DNA of 46,244 bases from an uncultured Selenomonadales bacterium (GCA_946407015.1 CAMJML010000026.1:1-46244), one strand, 5' to 3'; positions 16,939-24,310 are shown, counted from the stretch's first letter. Numbers and translations are program-made. Notes: generated by a model not told the origin, from the letters alone.

Positions 16939-17127
16939 CATGGCTATATCGGTACTGGTGTTGGAATCCACAAAGGGGACGTATACTTTCCAGTAGGGGC
17001 ACAGCGCAATTTTAGCAGGACTGCTGCATTGGAAGCACAAATTCATGTAGATCATAACTTGCAAGAGGTAAATGGTGGACAGCTTATGTATAAGCGGGCC
17101 GTGAATAAACTTTTTTATTTTTTCTAA
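16939..17127 (+). pseudogene. Start-less reading-frame remnant at the island's left end
   Basis: A frame open from just after a TAG (16936-16938) to TAA at 17125-17127, about 62 codons, with no plausible start. It encodes HGYIGTGVGIHKGDVYFP, then a helical basic end. It is followed directly by a strong terminator, as the 3' end of a real gene would be. Family not recognised. The whole stretch 16807-17345 otherwise holds only the GGGCACA repeats, this remnant, the terminator and the ATPase gene leader. Confidence 0.3.
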
Positions 17128-17132
17128 CTATC

Positions 17133-17162
17133 GCCCGGTGGCTTCGGCTGCCGGGCTTTTTT
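17133..17162 (+). terminator. Terminator at the island's left end
   Basis: GCCCGG (17133-17138) and CCGGGC (17151-17156) with an internal GGCTTCGGCT tetraloop region, followed by TTTTTT. Confidence 0.85.
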
Positions 17163-17294
17163 ATTTTGCTTAGTCACATTATAAAAACAAACTATAAGTA
17201 GGAGCGGATAGCACTTCGAGGCTGTAAGAAAATATTAGACTACAGGTGGCATATAAGATATAAATTTATATAATTATTTTAAATTTGGAGGATT

Positions 17295-17318
17295 ATGGAA
17301 TTAAAACTCGAAAATTAG
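17295..17318 (+). CDS. Possible 7-codon leader peptide before the ATPase gene
   Basis: TTTGGAGG (17284-17291) precedes ATG 17295 and a 7-residue frame (MELKLEN) ending in TAG, 28 bp before the ATPase GTG. It has a better ribosome site than the ATPase gene itself. It may be a translational leader or merely the decayed start of an older gene. Confidence 0.2.
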   Translation: MELKLEN

Positions 17319-17345
17319 GTTAGATATTGAGCGTCAAGGGGAGAA

Positions 17346-18800
17346 GTGGTAAAAGTGTACAAGCTGAGTCAGATTTTTATAGGATATAACGATGGTAAAA
17401 AAGAAGCTAAATTTAGAAATGATTTTGAACAGTTTTACTTCAATTATAATAAAAACTATGACAAGATACTTTCGCCTGACAAATTTTTGCTTTTAGGTAA
17501 AAAAGGAACAGGAAAATCATTATTAGGCGAATATATTAAGAAAAAAGCAAGTACAGACTCAACTTGGTTTTGTGAAATATCTTCGTATAAACAATTTAAA
17601 TTTCATGAACTGACCCACTTACAAACAAGAGATATAAAACCTAATGAATATATCGCTATTTGGGAATGGATTCTCTTGCTTGAAATTGGAAAACTTTGCT
17701 CAAGTGATGAAGCTATAGATAATATGATTAGGGATAAATTACAACAATTTTTGCTAAATAATTTTTCTACTTTGAAAATTGATATGAATAAGGTTGTAGA
17801 GATTACAAAGAAAAGAAATATTAAAGGCTCTTTATTAAAAGACATATTTTCAATTGAAGGCCAGGCTGGTGATGACACTAAATATACTCCAGGTACTTAC
17901 TTGGAGTATTTAGATGATTTGAGAGAAACTATATTCGCAGCACTAAAAACATCAAACTCAAGATATACTATAATTTTTGATGAATTAGATGATCAATTCC
18001 GAAATGAAGATGTCTATAAATCTAATATTATAAGTCTAATTAAAGTTACAGATAGAATCAACTCATTACTTTATGACATGGAGATAGACTGCAAAATTAT
18101 CCTACTATTGCGCACTGATATTTTCTACCAATTAAATGATCCAGATTTGAACAAAATTGAACAAGATAATTCAGTTAAAATCGATTGGGGTAACGTTGCA
18201 AATGTCTCTTCGCCGCTTTTTGATATGGTTCTATTGAAAATTAGACAATCAATTTCTGGCATGGATAATTATGATAAAATGTTATTATTTAAAAAACTAT
18301 TTCCTCAGAATATAAACTATAGAACTCCTGATATATTTATATTAGGAAGGACTTATTTTAGGCCAAGAGATATAGTATCTTACTTAAATTTAATTATTGA
18401 TAAATATCCGGATACTTTCTACTTTGGTTTTAAAGGATTCTTAGAATTAGAAAAAGCATATTCTGAGTATCTTTATAAAGAAGTTAAAAATGAATTATGT
18501 GGGCATGTTTGTGATGAAGAAATTAATGAAATATTTTTACTTCTAAAGCAGTTCAAAAAAACTGATTTTACATATAGTGATATAAAAGAATATTATAATA
18601 ACAGGAAAAATTTGTACAAACATATCGATTTAGAAAACGCACTTAAAATCATGTTTGATTTTAGTATTATTGGAAATAAATGGTTAAACAAAGCGCGAGA
18701 TAAACATTATTATTCTTGGTCATATAGGGAAAATGCAGAGATTGACTATGATAAAGATTTTGTTATACATCTGGGATTAAGAAAAGAATTGACATTATAA
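17346..18800 (+). CDS. Orc1/Cdc6-like P-loop ATPase (Sll1717-type), island cargo
   Basis: 484 residues. Walker A GKKGTGKS at 51-58, Walker B IIFDELDD at 209-216, an arginine in LLLRTDIF (~256) and YFRPRDIVSYLNL (~337-349), a place where Orc/Cdc6 and STAND-like ATPases carry a sensor-2-type residue. A C-terminal winged-helix-like part follows (~400-450). It resembles the 'P-loop ATPase, Sll1717 family' (recognised from memory, not searched). Start is GTG 17346, or GTG 17355 which is better spaced from AAGGGGAG (17336-17343). It is A+T-rich unlike the flanking chromosome and stands alone before a terminator. Such ATPases are frequent in mobile and defence islands; its activity is unknown. Confidence 0.75.
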   Translation: MVKVYKLSQIFIGYNDGKKEAKFRNDFEQFYFNYNKNYDKILSPDKFLLLGKKGTGKSLLGEYIKKKASTDSTWFCEISSYKQFKFHELTHLQTRDIKPNEYIAIWEWILLLEIGKLCSSDEAIDNMIRDKLQQFLLNNFSTLKIDMNKVVEITKKRNIKGSLLKDIFSIEGQAGDDTKYTPGTYLEYLDDLRETIFAALKTSNSRYTIIFDELDDQFRNEDVYKSNIISLIKVTDRINSLLYDMEIDCKIILLLRTDIFYQLNDPDLNKIEQDNSVKIDWGNVANVSSPLFDMVLLKIRQSISGMDNYDKMLLFKKLFPQNINYRTPDIFILGRTYFRPRDIVSYLNLIIDKYPDTFYFGFKGFLELEKAYSEYLYKEVKNELCGHVCDEEINEIFLLLKQFKKTDFTYSDIKEYYNNRKNLYKHIDLENALKIMFDFSIIGNKWLNKARDKHYYSWSYRENAEIDYDKDFVIHLGLRKELTL

Positions 18801-18828
18801 ACTTTGCCCGATGGCTTATAAATAAACA

Positions 18829-18870
18829 AAATCCCGGTGTGTTCATTTGCCGACCGGGATTTTTCTTTTT
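18829..18870 (+). terminator. Terminator of the ATPase gene
   Basis: AAATCCCGGT and ACCGGGATTT arms with a 14-nt loop, followed by T-rich sequence. Confidence 0.8.
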
Positions 18871-19079
18871 TATAAGGGTAAATCTCGATAAGGGAGGTAA
18901 GGTGGAATGATTGGTAGATTTGCTATGGCTTTATTTTTATGCTTTCGGAAAAATTGGATAGCTGCCAAGCATATTGCTTCTGGTATGGTGTCGGCTATTT
19001 GCTTTGATATATGGGCGGGTTCATCAGCTACCGAATAAGCTGCATTCAGGTCAGTAGTATATGCTCCCGGACAGCTCAT
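18870..19079 (-). CDS. Unrecognised 69-aa frame left of the lexA remnant
   Basis: Reverse frame of 69 residues starting MSCPGAYTTDLNAAYSV. The frame remains open ~20 codons further upstream (GNPNAIRKSIIESEI) without a start, so it may be the end of a broken gene. No strong ribosome site. It follows the lexA-like remnant on the same strand, so it may be part of the same decayed SOS cassette. I recognise no family. Confidence 0.25.
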   Translation of the reverse strand: MSCPGAYTTDLNAAYSVADEPAHISKQIADTIPEAICLAAIQFFRKHKNKAIANLPIIPPYLPYRDLPL

Positions 19080-19139
19080 AATCTCGCTTTCTATAATCGA
19101 CTTTCTGATGGCGTTAGGGTTCCCAATTGCTTATGTCAA

Positions 19140-19287
19140 TCATTGCTCAAAACTCTCCTTTATCCTAATGTACCTTGGCGAATTTGGGATACGTTCTATT
19201 AAGTTTTCGTTTTCAAGCCCCTTCAAATAGTGATGTACTGTTGAACTGCTGCTGTAAAAAGCTAAGAATGTCTTTCGATTTAGGCAT
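19140..19287 (-). pseudogene. Frameshifted LexA-like DNA-binding domain
   Basis: From ATG 19287 the frame reads MPKSKDILSFLQQQ and then stops early. A +1 frame continues as VHHYLKGLENENLIERIPNSP and ends in TGA at 19140-19142. Together they match the start and the end of the LexA winged-helix domain with the middle recognition segment missing. The total of 148 bp is not a multiple of three. There is no autocleavage/peptidase domain. A LexA box lies 17 bp upstream of the start, as in autoregulated lexA. I read this as a dead repressor remnant. Confidence 0.65.
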
Positions 19288-19303
19288 TGTCAACACTCCT
19301 TCA

Positions 19304-19421
19304 AGAACGTATGTTTGCTTTGGTTATAAATCATTTATACCCGAATGTGAATATCGTAAACAAGCTTTACCACTTTACGCACAAGAACGTTTGTTCTGAA
19401 ATGAACACAAACAAGCGTTCG
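19304..19421. promoter_or_regulatory. Cluster of three LexA (SOS) boxes
   Basis: Matches to the Firmicute box GAAC-N4-GTTY: AGAACGTATGTTTG (19304-19317), AGAACGTTTGTTCT (19384-19397, perfectly symmetric core) and, on the reverse strand, CGAACGCTTGTTTG (19408-19421). They lie between the leftward lexA remnant and the rightward 78-aa ORF, so the cassette was DNA-damage controlled in both directions. Confidence 0.7.
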
Positions 19422-19423
19422 AG

Positions 19424-19660
19424 GTGGTAAGAGTAGCAAAACAGTTTATAGAAGTAATTGCGCAACATAACCCGGATGGCACAACAAAACCGATTAGCAT
19501 TAGATGGACTAATGGGCTGGTATATAGTATAGATAGGATTATGGACGTAAGGCAGGCAACCGCATTAAAAACGGGTGGTTGTGGAATACGTTATACAGTT
19601 CGTATTATAGGGAAACAGGTACATTTATTTAATGAAGAGGGTAAATTGTTTATTGATTAA
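19424..19660 (+). CDS. Small protein of SOS cassettes (78 aa)
   Basis: 78 residues with a compact beta-rich look (KPISIRWTNGLVYSIDRIMDVRQATALKTGGCGIRYTVRIIGK). Similar small proteins accompany umuC/dinB-type polymerase and lexA genes in Clostridia-like genomes (from memory). GTG 19424 overlaps GAGG, so the stated start is doubtful; GTA at 19433 sits where an ATG would be expected and may be a mutated start. No polymerase gene is left beside it. Probably a leftover of an SOS cassette, possibly not expressed. Confidence 0.5.
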   Translation: MVRVAKQFIEVIAQHNPDGTTKPISIRWTNGLVYSIDRIMDVRQATALKTGGCGIRYTVRIIGKQVHLFNEEGKLFID

Positions 19661-19761
19661 ATAAGTTTCTAAGAAAACGAACGAATTTGTTCCCTTATTA
19701 TTGATAGAACTATAAAATTGAATTAGAATAGGTTTATCATGCTAATTAAGGGAGTAATTAA

Positions 19762-20670
19762 GTGGTTTACAGTTTGGAGATTGTATTAAATAAAATTTCT
19801 AATATTGATGATTTACTTTCAAAGTTAAATAGAATGTATTATATTACAAGATTTGACACATTGCACCTAAAGCTCGTGATAAATGGGCGGGTAAACCCGG
19901 AATATTTAGTTATTATAGTTGGAATTGTGAACTTTCTTAGAGTAAGCGGCGCAACTATAAATGTCACTATAGAAAATTTGAGCGAAAATAATTATCCTCA
20001 GCGCATGAATTTTCATAAAGCGCTAGGTGTGCAGTGTTGTGAAACCTTTAATAGATACGATGCCCAGGGAAGATTTGTTGAAATTACAAATTTCGACGCG
20101 AGCAATAGCGTACCTATAATTAATAATATATTGAAAGTTATACGTGATAATTGGGCAATAGATGGTTCGATATACCAATGTCTCAATTATTGTTTGTTTG
20201 AAATGATTGATAATATCCAAAACCATGCAGATTCTCCGATAAATGGGTATACAGTAGCGCAAAATTTTAGGTACTCAAATCATCTTAAATTTGTAATTCT
20301 TGACGCGGGCAAAGGGATTCACGAATCTTTAATTGAAAACCCCATATATCGTAACCTTACACCTGAACAAGCTTTGGAATGTTGTATCAAGGAGAAGGTT
20401 ACAAATGGAAAAGGTATGGGATATGGTTTATTTCATACTTCTCAGTTTATTTTAGCTAACGGCGGGGAATTATATATACATTCAGGGAATCATGTTTTAG
20501 AAGTTATCAATCAAAGTGTAAACGTTCGTAAAAGTTTTTATTGGCGTGGTACTTTGATATATGTTAAGATAAATACAAATAATAGCGTTAGTTTCAATTC
20601 TGTATTTGGTGCCAACATTCCCGAAACGGTTGCCAATGCAGATGATTATATAGATGATAATTTGTGGTAG
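19762..20670 (+). CDS. GHKL (HATPase_c) ATP-binding protein, first gene of a two-gene system
   Basis: 302 residues from GTG 19762 (GGGAG 7 nt upstream). The C-terminal half is a GHKL ATPase fold: N box CLFEMIDNIQNHA (Glu147, Asn151, His155), G1 LDAGKGI (Asp181) and G2 NGKGMGYGLF (215-224). The N-terminal ~110 residues form an alpha/beta region (LKLVINGRVNPEYLVIIVGIVNFLR) that looks STAS-like. There is no histidine-kinase dimerisation helix, phosphoacceptor or membrane segment, so this is neither a sensor kinase nor a plain anti-sigma factor. It is followed 15 bp later by a STAS-like protein. Function unknown; partner-switch or conflict roles are inferred. Confidence 0.8.
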   Translation: MVYSLEIVLNKISNIDDLLSKLNRMYYITRFDTLHLKLVINGRVNPEYLVIIVGIVNFLRVSGATINVTIENLSENNYPQRMNFHKALGVQCCETFNRYDAQGRFVEITNFDASNSVPIINNILKVIRDNWAIDGSIYQCLNYCLFEMIDNIQNHADSPINGYTVAQNFRYSNHLKFVILDAGKGIHESLIENPIYRNLTPEQALECCIKEKVTNGKGMGYGLFHTSQFILANGGELYIHSGNHVLEVINQSVNVRKSFYWRGTLIYVKINTNNSVSFNSVFGANIPETVANADDYIDDNLW

Positions 20671-20685
20671 AAGGAGGTAGCTAGG

Positions 20686-20985
20686 ATGATTATTAAGTTT
20701 AGTGAAATTAATACATCGCTTGGAACTAGAAACCTCGGGAGTGGGATTAGGGAACAAGTCATTTCAGAACTACAGGCAAAATACGATGAACCAATTGTAT
20801 TTGATTTTCAAGATGTAGAAATAATTTCACACTCGTTTGCAGATGAATGTTTTGGTAAGTTAGTAGAGTTGGTTGGGTTAGATTTTACTAAAAATCATAC
20901 AACATTTAAAAATGCTAATAGCATGGTGTCGATGGTTATTAAACAAGCAATACAAGAAAGAATGCGAAGTGCAAACTGCATGTAA
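20686..20985 (+). CDS. STAS-like protein (DUF4325-type), partner of the GHKL ATPase
   Basis: 99 residues. The core EPIVFDFQDVEIISHSFADECFGKLVEL matches the DUF4325 STAS-like signature (VxxDFxxV...SFADExFG). The start has an excellent site (AGAAGGAGGT). It lies 15 bp after the GHKL gene and before a terminator, so the two are one transcription unit. STAS/GHKL pairs work elsewhere as partner-switching modules (anti-anti-sigma and anti-sigma). No sigma factor is near, so the regulated target is unknown. Confidence 0.8.
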   Translation: MIIKFSEINTSLGTRNLGSGIREQVISELQAKYDEPIVFDFQDVEIISHSFADECFGKLVELVGLDFTKNHTTFKNANSMVSMVIKQAIQERMRSANCM

Positions 20986-20988
20986 TTA

Positions 20989-21021
20989 AATGAATCTAGC
21001 TTATTGCTAGGTTCATTTTTT
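20989..21021 (+). terminator. Terminator of the GHKL-STAS operon
   Basis: AATGAATCTAGC / GCTAGGTTCATT with a 5-nt loop and TTTTTT. Confidence 0.85.
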
Positions 21022-21199
21022 ACGTAAATGACTTTCTTAAAAGGTTATTATAATTTTATGCGGGCACAGCATGGGCTCAATTACACAAAATAACACCTAC
21101 GACACTAAGAAATACAACAAAATACAATTCAATACGCCGATAAATAAAAAGACCGCCAGCCCTTAAAACGTAAGGCTGGACGGCTGTTAAAACACAATA
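21022..21199. other. Right end of the island, non-coding
   Basis: No credible gene. Contains one GGGCACA (21062-21068) matching the repeats at the left end, and an imperfect hairpin at 21153-21183 (CCGCCAGCC paired with GGCTGGACGG) just before the right junction. Confidence 0.5.
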
Positions 21200-21244
21200 T
21201 TCCTAAACCGTTGGTCGGTGGTTCGAGTCCTCCCAGGCGCACCA
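21200..21244 (+). repeat. attR-like junction: 45-bp direct repeat, right copy of tRNA-Arg 3' end
   Basis: Exact copy of 16762-16806 from the anticodon loop to CCA. It lacks the 5' half of the tRNA, so it is not a second tRNA gene. It is followed after 13 bp by a terminator that presumably was the original tRNA-Arg terminator before insertion. Confidence 0.92.
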
Positions 21245-21257
21245 TAATGAATAGTGT

Positions 21258-21296
21258 AACGGCAAGGCTTCAGTGATACTGAGCCTTGCCGTTTTT
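21258..21296 (+). terminator. Terminator element copy 1 (ancestral tRNA-Arg terminator)
   Basis: AACGGCAAGGCTTCAG, loop TGATA, CTGAGCCTTGCCGTT, then TTT. First of eight related hairpins in the window. Confidence 0.88.
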
Positions 21297-21556
21297 GTGT
21301 TGTTTTGGGAAGTTTATGTGTCTTTGTATGCTATGTCTATATTACGGAAGATGTGAACTATTCTGATAGTCAGCTTTTTAGTAATCAAATTCAAGTAAAT
21401 CGTATTTCTGAAGAAATCGGTAAAGTGTAGGAAGAGGCTGATATCATGAATAGCGAGTAGCTGATACACGGGTGGTAGAAACAGAGCAAGGAATGTCAGG
21501 AATTAAGGCCAATTATTGTATATAATATATACTAAAATACATGGGGAGGGAAGCGA
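21297..21556. other. Intergenic stretch before the araC-like gene
   Basis: No gene with a convincing start. A short frame ending at the TAG near 21430 (NYSDSQLFSNQIQVNRISEEIGKV) may be the end of a lost gene. A TATAAT-like element near 21523-21530 could drive the araC-like gene. Confidence 0.3.
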
Positions 21557-21961
21557 ATGGAGCGTAAGAGGTATATCCAAAGTGCGATTGATTATATTGA
21601 AGATAATTTGTGTAAGAGTATAACCCTGAATGACATCGCACAAAAGTCATATTTTTCGGACTTCCATTTTCATAGACTTTTCCGTAAAACCGTAGGCACC
21701 TCGGTCATGGGATATGTTAGAAGCAGGAGGTTATGTGAGGCTGCCAAGGAGCTTGTTGAAACAGATGCAAAAATTACAAATATTGCTTTTAAATATCAGT
21801 TTAATTCTGAAGAAGCGTTTTCAAGGGCTTTTAAAAAACTTTATGGCTTAAGCCCAAGAGGCTATAGAAATACCAGAAAAAAAGTGGCCGACATCAAAAA
21901 TATGTTTATTCAAGGTTCAAGCTGCTCTGCTCATCGCTCTATTCAAGGGAGAGCGGCTTGA
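21557..21961 (+). CDS. Short AraC-family regulator (DNA-binding domain only)
   Basis: 134 residues; GGGAGGG upstream. Residues ~5-105 are the double helix-turn-helix of AraC/MarA/Rob type (LNDIAQKSYFSDFHFHRLFRKTVG and ITNIAFKYQFNSEEAFSRAFKKLYGLSPRGYR). There is no effector domain. After ~110 the tail (MFIQGSSCSAHRSIQGRAA) looks unrelated to the family, so a GyrI-like domain may have been lost. It lies 23 bp upstream of the clpP paralogue, which it may control (inference). Confidence 0.82.
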   Translation: MERKRYIQSAIDYIEDNLCKSITLNDIAQKSYFSDFHFHRLFRKTVGTSVMGYVRSRRLCEAAKELVETDAKITNIAFKYQFNSEEAFSRAFKKLYGLSPRGYRNTRKKVADIKNMFIQGSSCSAHRSIQGRAA

Positions 21962-21984
21962 AAAATTTTTAAGGAGATGGTGGT

Positions 21985-22584
21985 ATGAGCTTGGTGCCTG
22001 TAGTTATTGAACAGACAAATCGCGGCGAACGTTCGTATGATATTTATTCAAGACTTTTAAACGATAGGATTATCGTGCTGAGCGATAGTATCAGCGATGC
22101 AACCGCTAGCTTGATTATTGCCCAGATGCTATACTTGGAAGCTGCAGATCCCGATAAGGACATTTATTTTTATATAAATAGTCCAGGAGGATCGGTCACC
22201 GCAGCCTTTGCGATCTATGATACGATGCAATATATTAAGCCCGATGTAGCGACCATCTGTATCGGTAGAGCGGCGAGTGCAGGAGCTTTTTTATTGGCGT
22301 CTGGTAAAAACGGCAAAAGATTTGCATTGCCGAATAGTGAGATATTAATTCATCAGCCTTGGGTAGATGGTGGAATAAAGGGCCAGACGACAGATATAAA
22401 AATTCACTCAGACTGGTTGCTTAGAACCAGAGCAAGGCTAAACACGATTTACAGCGAGCTTACAGGGCAACCGCTAGAGCGGATTGAGAAAGACGTTGAG
22501 CGAGATTACTACATGCTGGCAGATGAGGCGAAAGCATATGGGATCATCGATAACATTATGGTCCAAAACAAGTTTTGTGCGTGA
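21985..22584 (+). CDS. clpP: ClpP paralogue (ATP-dependent protease proteolytic subunit)
   Basis: 199 residues, full ClpP length, starting after AAGGAGATGG. The catalytic triad is intact: Ser98 in GRAASAGA, His123 in LIHQP, Asp174 in ERDYY. It differs from housekeeping ClpP around the active site (GRAASAG rather than GQAASMG) and the region after the His ([11 protein letters not shown]). No clpX or other ATPase is adjacent. It lies in the tRNA-anchored accessory region with an AraC-type gene, so it is an extra, probably condition-specific ClpP. Confidence 0.9.
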   Translation: MSLVPVVIEQTNRGERSYDIYSRLLNDRIIVLSDSISDATASLIIAQMLYLEAADPDKDIYFYINSPGGSVTAAFAIYDTMQYIKPDVATICIGRAASAGAFLLASGKNGKRFALPNSEILIHQPWVDGGIKGQTTDIKIHSDWLLRTRARLNTIYSELTGQPLERIEKDVERDYYMLADEAKAYGIIDNIMVQNKFCA

Positions 22585-22624
22585 TTAAAATCTGCTGGGG
22601 GAGAGTGATGCAATTCTTGAAAAT

Positions 22625-22654
22625 GGTTGCCTCCAGGCACACCATGATGAATAG
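22625..22654 (+). repeat. Degenerate tRNA-Arg 3'-end scar 1
   Basis: CCTCCAGGCACACCATGATGAATAG resembles the tRNA end plus its native downstream flank (CCTCCCAGGCGCACCATAATGAATAG). The flank is conserved as well as the tRNA part, then a terminator hairpin follows as at copy 1. Confidence 0.65.
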
Positions 22655-22656
22655 GT

Positions 22657-22703
22657 AAGACTTCAGTGATATCGTAGATATCACTGAAGTCTTTGTTTTT
22701 TTT
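22657..22703 (+). terminator. Terminator after the clpP paralogue
   Basis: Perfect 17-bp stem AAGACTTCAGTGATATC (22657-22673) with its complement (22677-22693), 3-nt loop, then TTTG and a T run. It shares CTTCAGTGATA with terminator copy 1, so it is a diverged relative. Confidence 0.9.
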
Positions 22704-22963
22704 ACAGTTTATGCGAATTTGAACGCTTAAACGGTTTCTAAGCGTTTAGTCATGAACGGATTGTAACCAAACGCATCCATTTCATATTTGTAAAACTTGC
22801 AATATCTGATCATTAAATTACGAAAGTTATAGGGATGCTAAATAAAAGATGTGCAACTATGGTTACATGTCTATATAATGAATATGGAACCATCCTTATT
22901 TCACTGTCTGTGGCTTATTTAGCCATAGGCGCACCAAAGCTGGTGGTTGCGTGAGTAGGTATT
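22704..22963. other. Intergenic stretch with possible further tRNA-end scars
   Basis: AACGCTTA / TAAGCGTT form an inverted repeat at 22722-22746. The same place reads GGTTTCTAAGCGTTTAGTC, like the tRNA anticodon region (GGTTTCCTAAACCGTTGGTC). At 22927-22936 an exact AGGCGCACCA equals the tRNA 3' end. No gene seen. Confidence 0.4.
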
Positions 22964-24208
22964 GTGAAAGCAAGGCCTCAGATCAAGTGTGGTAATCATT
23001 CTCATCATGAGAAGAGAAAGTTGGGGCGAGTCTGGTTGTCTTTTTTGGATACACATACGATTTATTTTCTTACGCTGTTAGGCAATCTTATAATGCTTTT
23101 AATGCTGGCTATTTTTGCAAAGACAACCGGTTTTGAGGGCCTCATGCGGTATTATATATATGGGAAGCTGCTGCAAACCATAGGCGCTGCTTTGGGTGTA
23201 TTCCGGTGGCTGATACCAGTGGACCTGTCTATTATTCTAGGTAATAGTCTTGTTTACATAGGCGGTGCTTTGGAAGTTTATTGTATTGTTTATGTTGATA
23301 AACTACCGCTTACAGCTGTAACGAAACGATGGCTGCAAGTAGTGGCAGGGATTACTGTGGGGTTTACGCTGCTTTATTTGGCCGGTGCCAACACGGGTAC
23401 CCGAGTTTTTGTTAGTGCCATGATTTTAGCAGGGTATTCGCTGGCAGCAGCAGCAGGTCTTTTTTTGAGTAAGAATACAACCAATCTACGAAAAATAGTA
23501 GCTGTCTTTTTCGTGCTTCTCGCTGCTAGCCAGGTCGTCCGGGCGCTGGATGCATTGCCGCGGGGTGCGAATTACCCGTTGTTTGCTGCGTCGTCTTTAC
23601 AAACGATGTCGTTCATCAGTATTTATATGCACATGTTGATCAGCACAATGGCCTATTTGCTTATAAGCCGTGAAGTGATTGATATAAAATTGAAAAAAGC
23701 GGCTACCCGGGATTATCTGACAGGCATTTACAACCGCATGCAATTTCTGCAATTGTCGGAAAAACTTCTTTCCCTGATGATCCGCCAGCAGAAGCCGACT
23801 ACAATCTTTATGATTGATTTTGACCATTTCAAGGTGATCAATGATACATATGGGCATGATACCGGAGACCGGGTATTGATCCATTTTAGCCGCGAGATGC
23901 AGTCCATTATCCGCCATGAAGATTTGTTTGGCAGATATGGTGGTGAAGAGTTTATTATTTTTGCGCCTAATACTACGGCTGAAAGTGCACTGGCTATGGG
24001 ATGCAAGATCAAAGCTGCGCTGGAGTTAAGCTTGGCGAAAGATGCGACTATTCCCGGATATACTGTGAGCATTGGTGCCGCCACCATGGTTCCGGGGGCT
24101 TTGGCCGATATGAATACATTAATTATGCGGGCTGACCAAGCGTTGCTGCACGCTAAAAGAAGCGGTCGAAATCGAATTGTGCAATTTGCGGCGGACGGTG
24201 ATAAGTAA
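22964..24208 (+). CDS. Membrane diguanylate cyclase (GGDEF)
   Basis: 414 residues. The start GTG 22964 has only a weak ribosome site, but no in-frame ATG precedes the first membrane segment. Residues ~28-235 hold about seven hydrophobic helices, an MASE-like sensor. The C-terminal ~170 residues are a GGDEF domain with active site GGEEF (FGRYGGEEFIIF) and an RxxD inhibitory site (RHED) five residues before it. It should make c-di-GMP from two GTP with product inhibition. It is a single gene bounded by tRNA-end scars. Confidence 0.88.
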   Translation: MKARPQIKCGNHSHHEKRKLGRVWLSFLDTHTIYFLTLLGNLIMLLMLAIFAKTTGFEGLMRYYIYGKLLQTIGAALGVFRWLIPVDLSIILGNSLVYIGGALEVYCIVYVDKLPLTAVTKRWLQVVAGITVGFTLLYLAGANTGTRVFVSAMILAGYSLAAAAGLFLSKNTTNLRKIVAVFFVLLAASQVVRALDALPRGANYPLFAASSLQTMSFISIYMHMLISTMAYLLISREVIDIKLKKAATRDYLTGIYNRMQFLQLSEKLLSLMIRQQKPTTIFMIDFDHFKVINDTYGHDTGDRVLIHFSREMQSIIRHEDLFGRYGGEEFIIFAPNTTAESALAMGCKIKAALELSLAKDATIPGYTVSIGAATMVPGALADMNTLIMRADQALLHAKRSGRNRIVQFAADGDK

Positions 24209-24211
24209 GCG

Positions 24212-24257
24212 TTTTCTAAAGCGTTGGACGGTGGTTCGAGTCCTCCCGGATGCCGCA
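24212..24257 (+). repeat. Degenerate tRNA-Arg 3'-end scar 2
   Basis: TTTTCTAAAGCGTTGGACGG followed by TGGTTCGAGTCCTCCCGG aligns with the tRNA from the anticodon loop through the T arm, including an exact 18-nt GGTGGTTCGAGTCCTCCC. The acceptor end is diverged. A terminator copy follows. Confidence 0.85.
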
Positions 24258-24270
24258 TGAGGAGTCGGTT

Positions 24271-24310
24271 ACGGCAAGGGTTCAGGATTTCTGAACCTTG
24301 CCGTTTTTGT
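24271..24310 (+). terminator. Terminator element copy 2
   Basis: ACGGCAAGGGTTCAG, loop GATTT, CTGAACCTTGCCGT, T run. The sequence after it (GTGTTGTTGGGG) matches the flank of copy 1 (GTGTTGTTTTGGG), so more than the hairpin was duplicated. Confidence 0.85.

Noticed and set aside
18870-19660. Intact lexA with peptidase domain
   Set aside because: Only a broken DNA-binding domain is present; no Ser-Lys autocleavage part in any frame.
21200-21244. Second tRNA-Arg gene
   Set aside because: Only the 3' part from the anticodon loop is present; upstream sequence cannot form the acceptor 5' strand or D arm.
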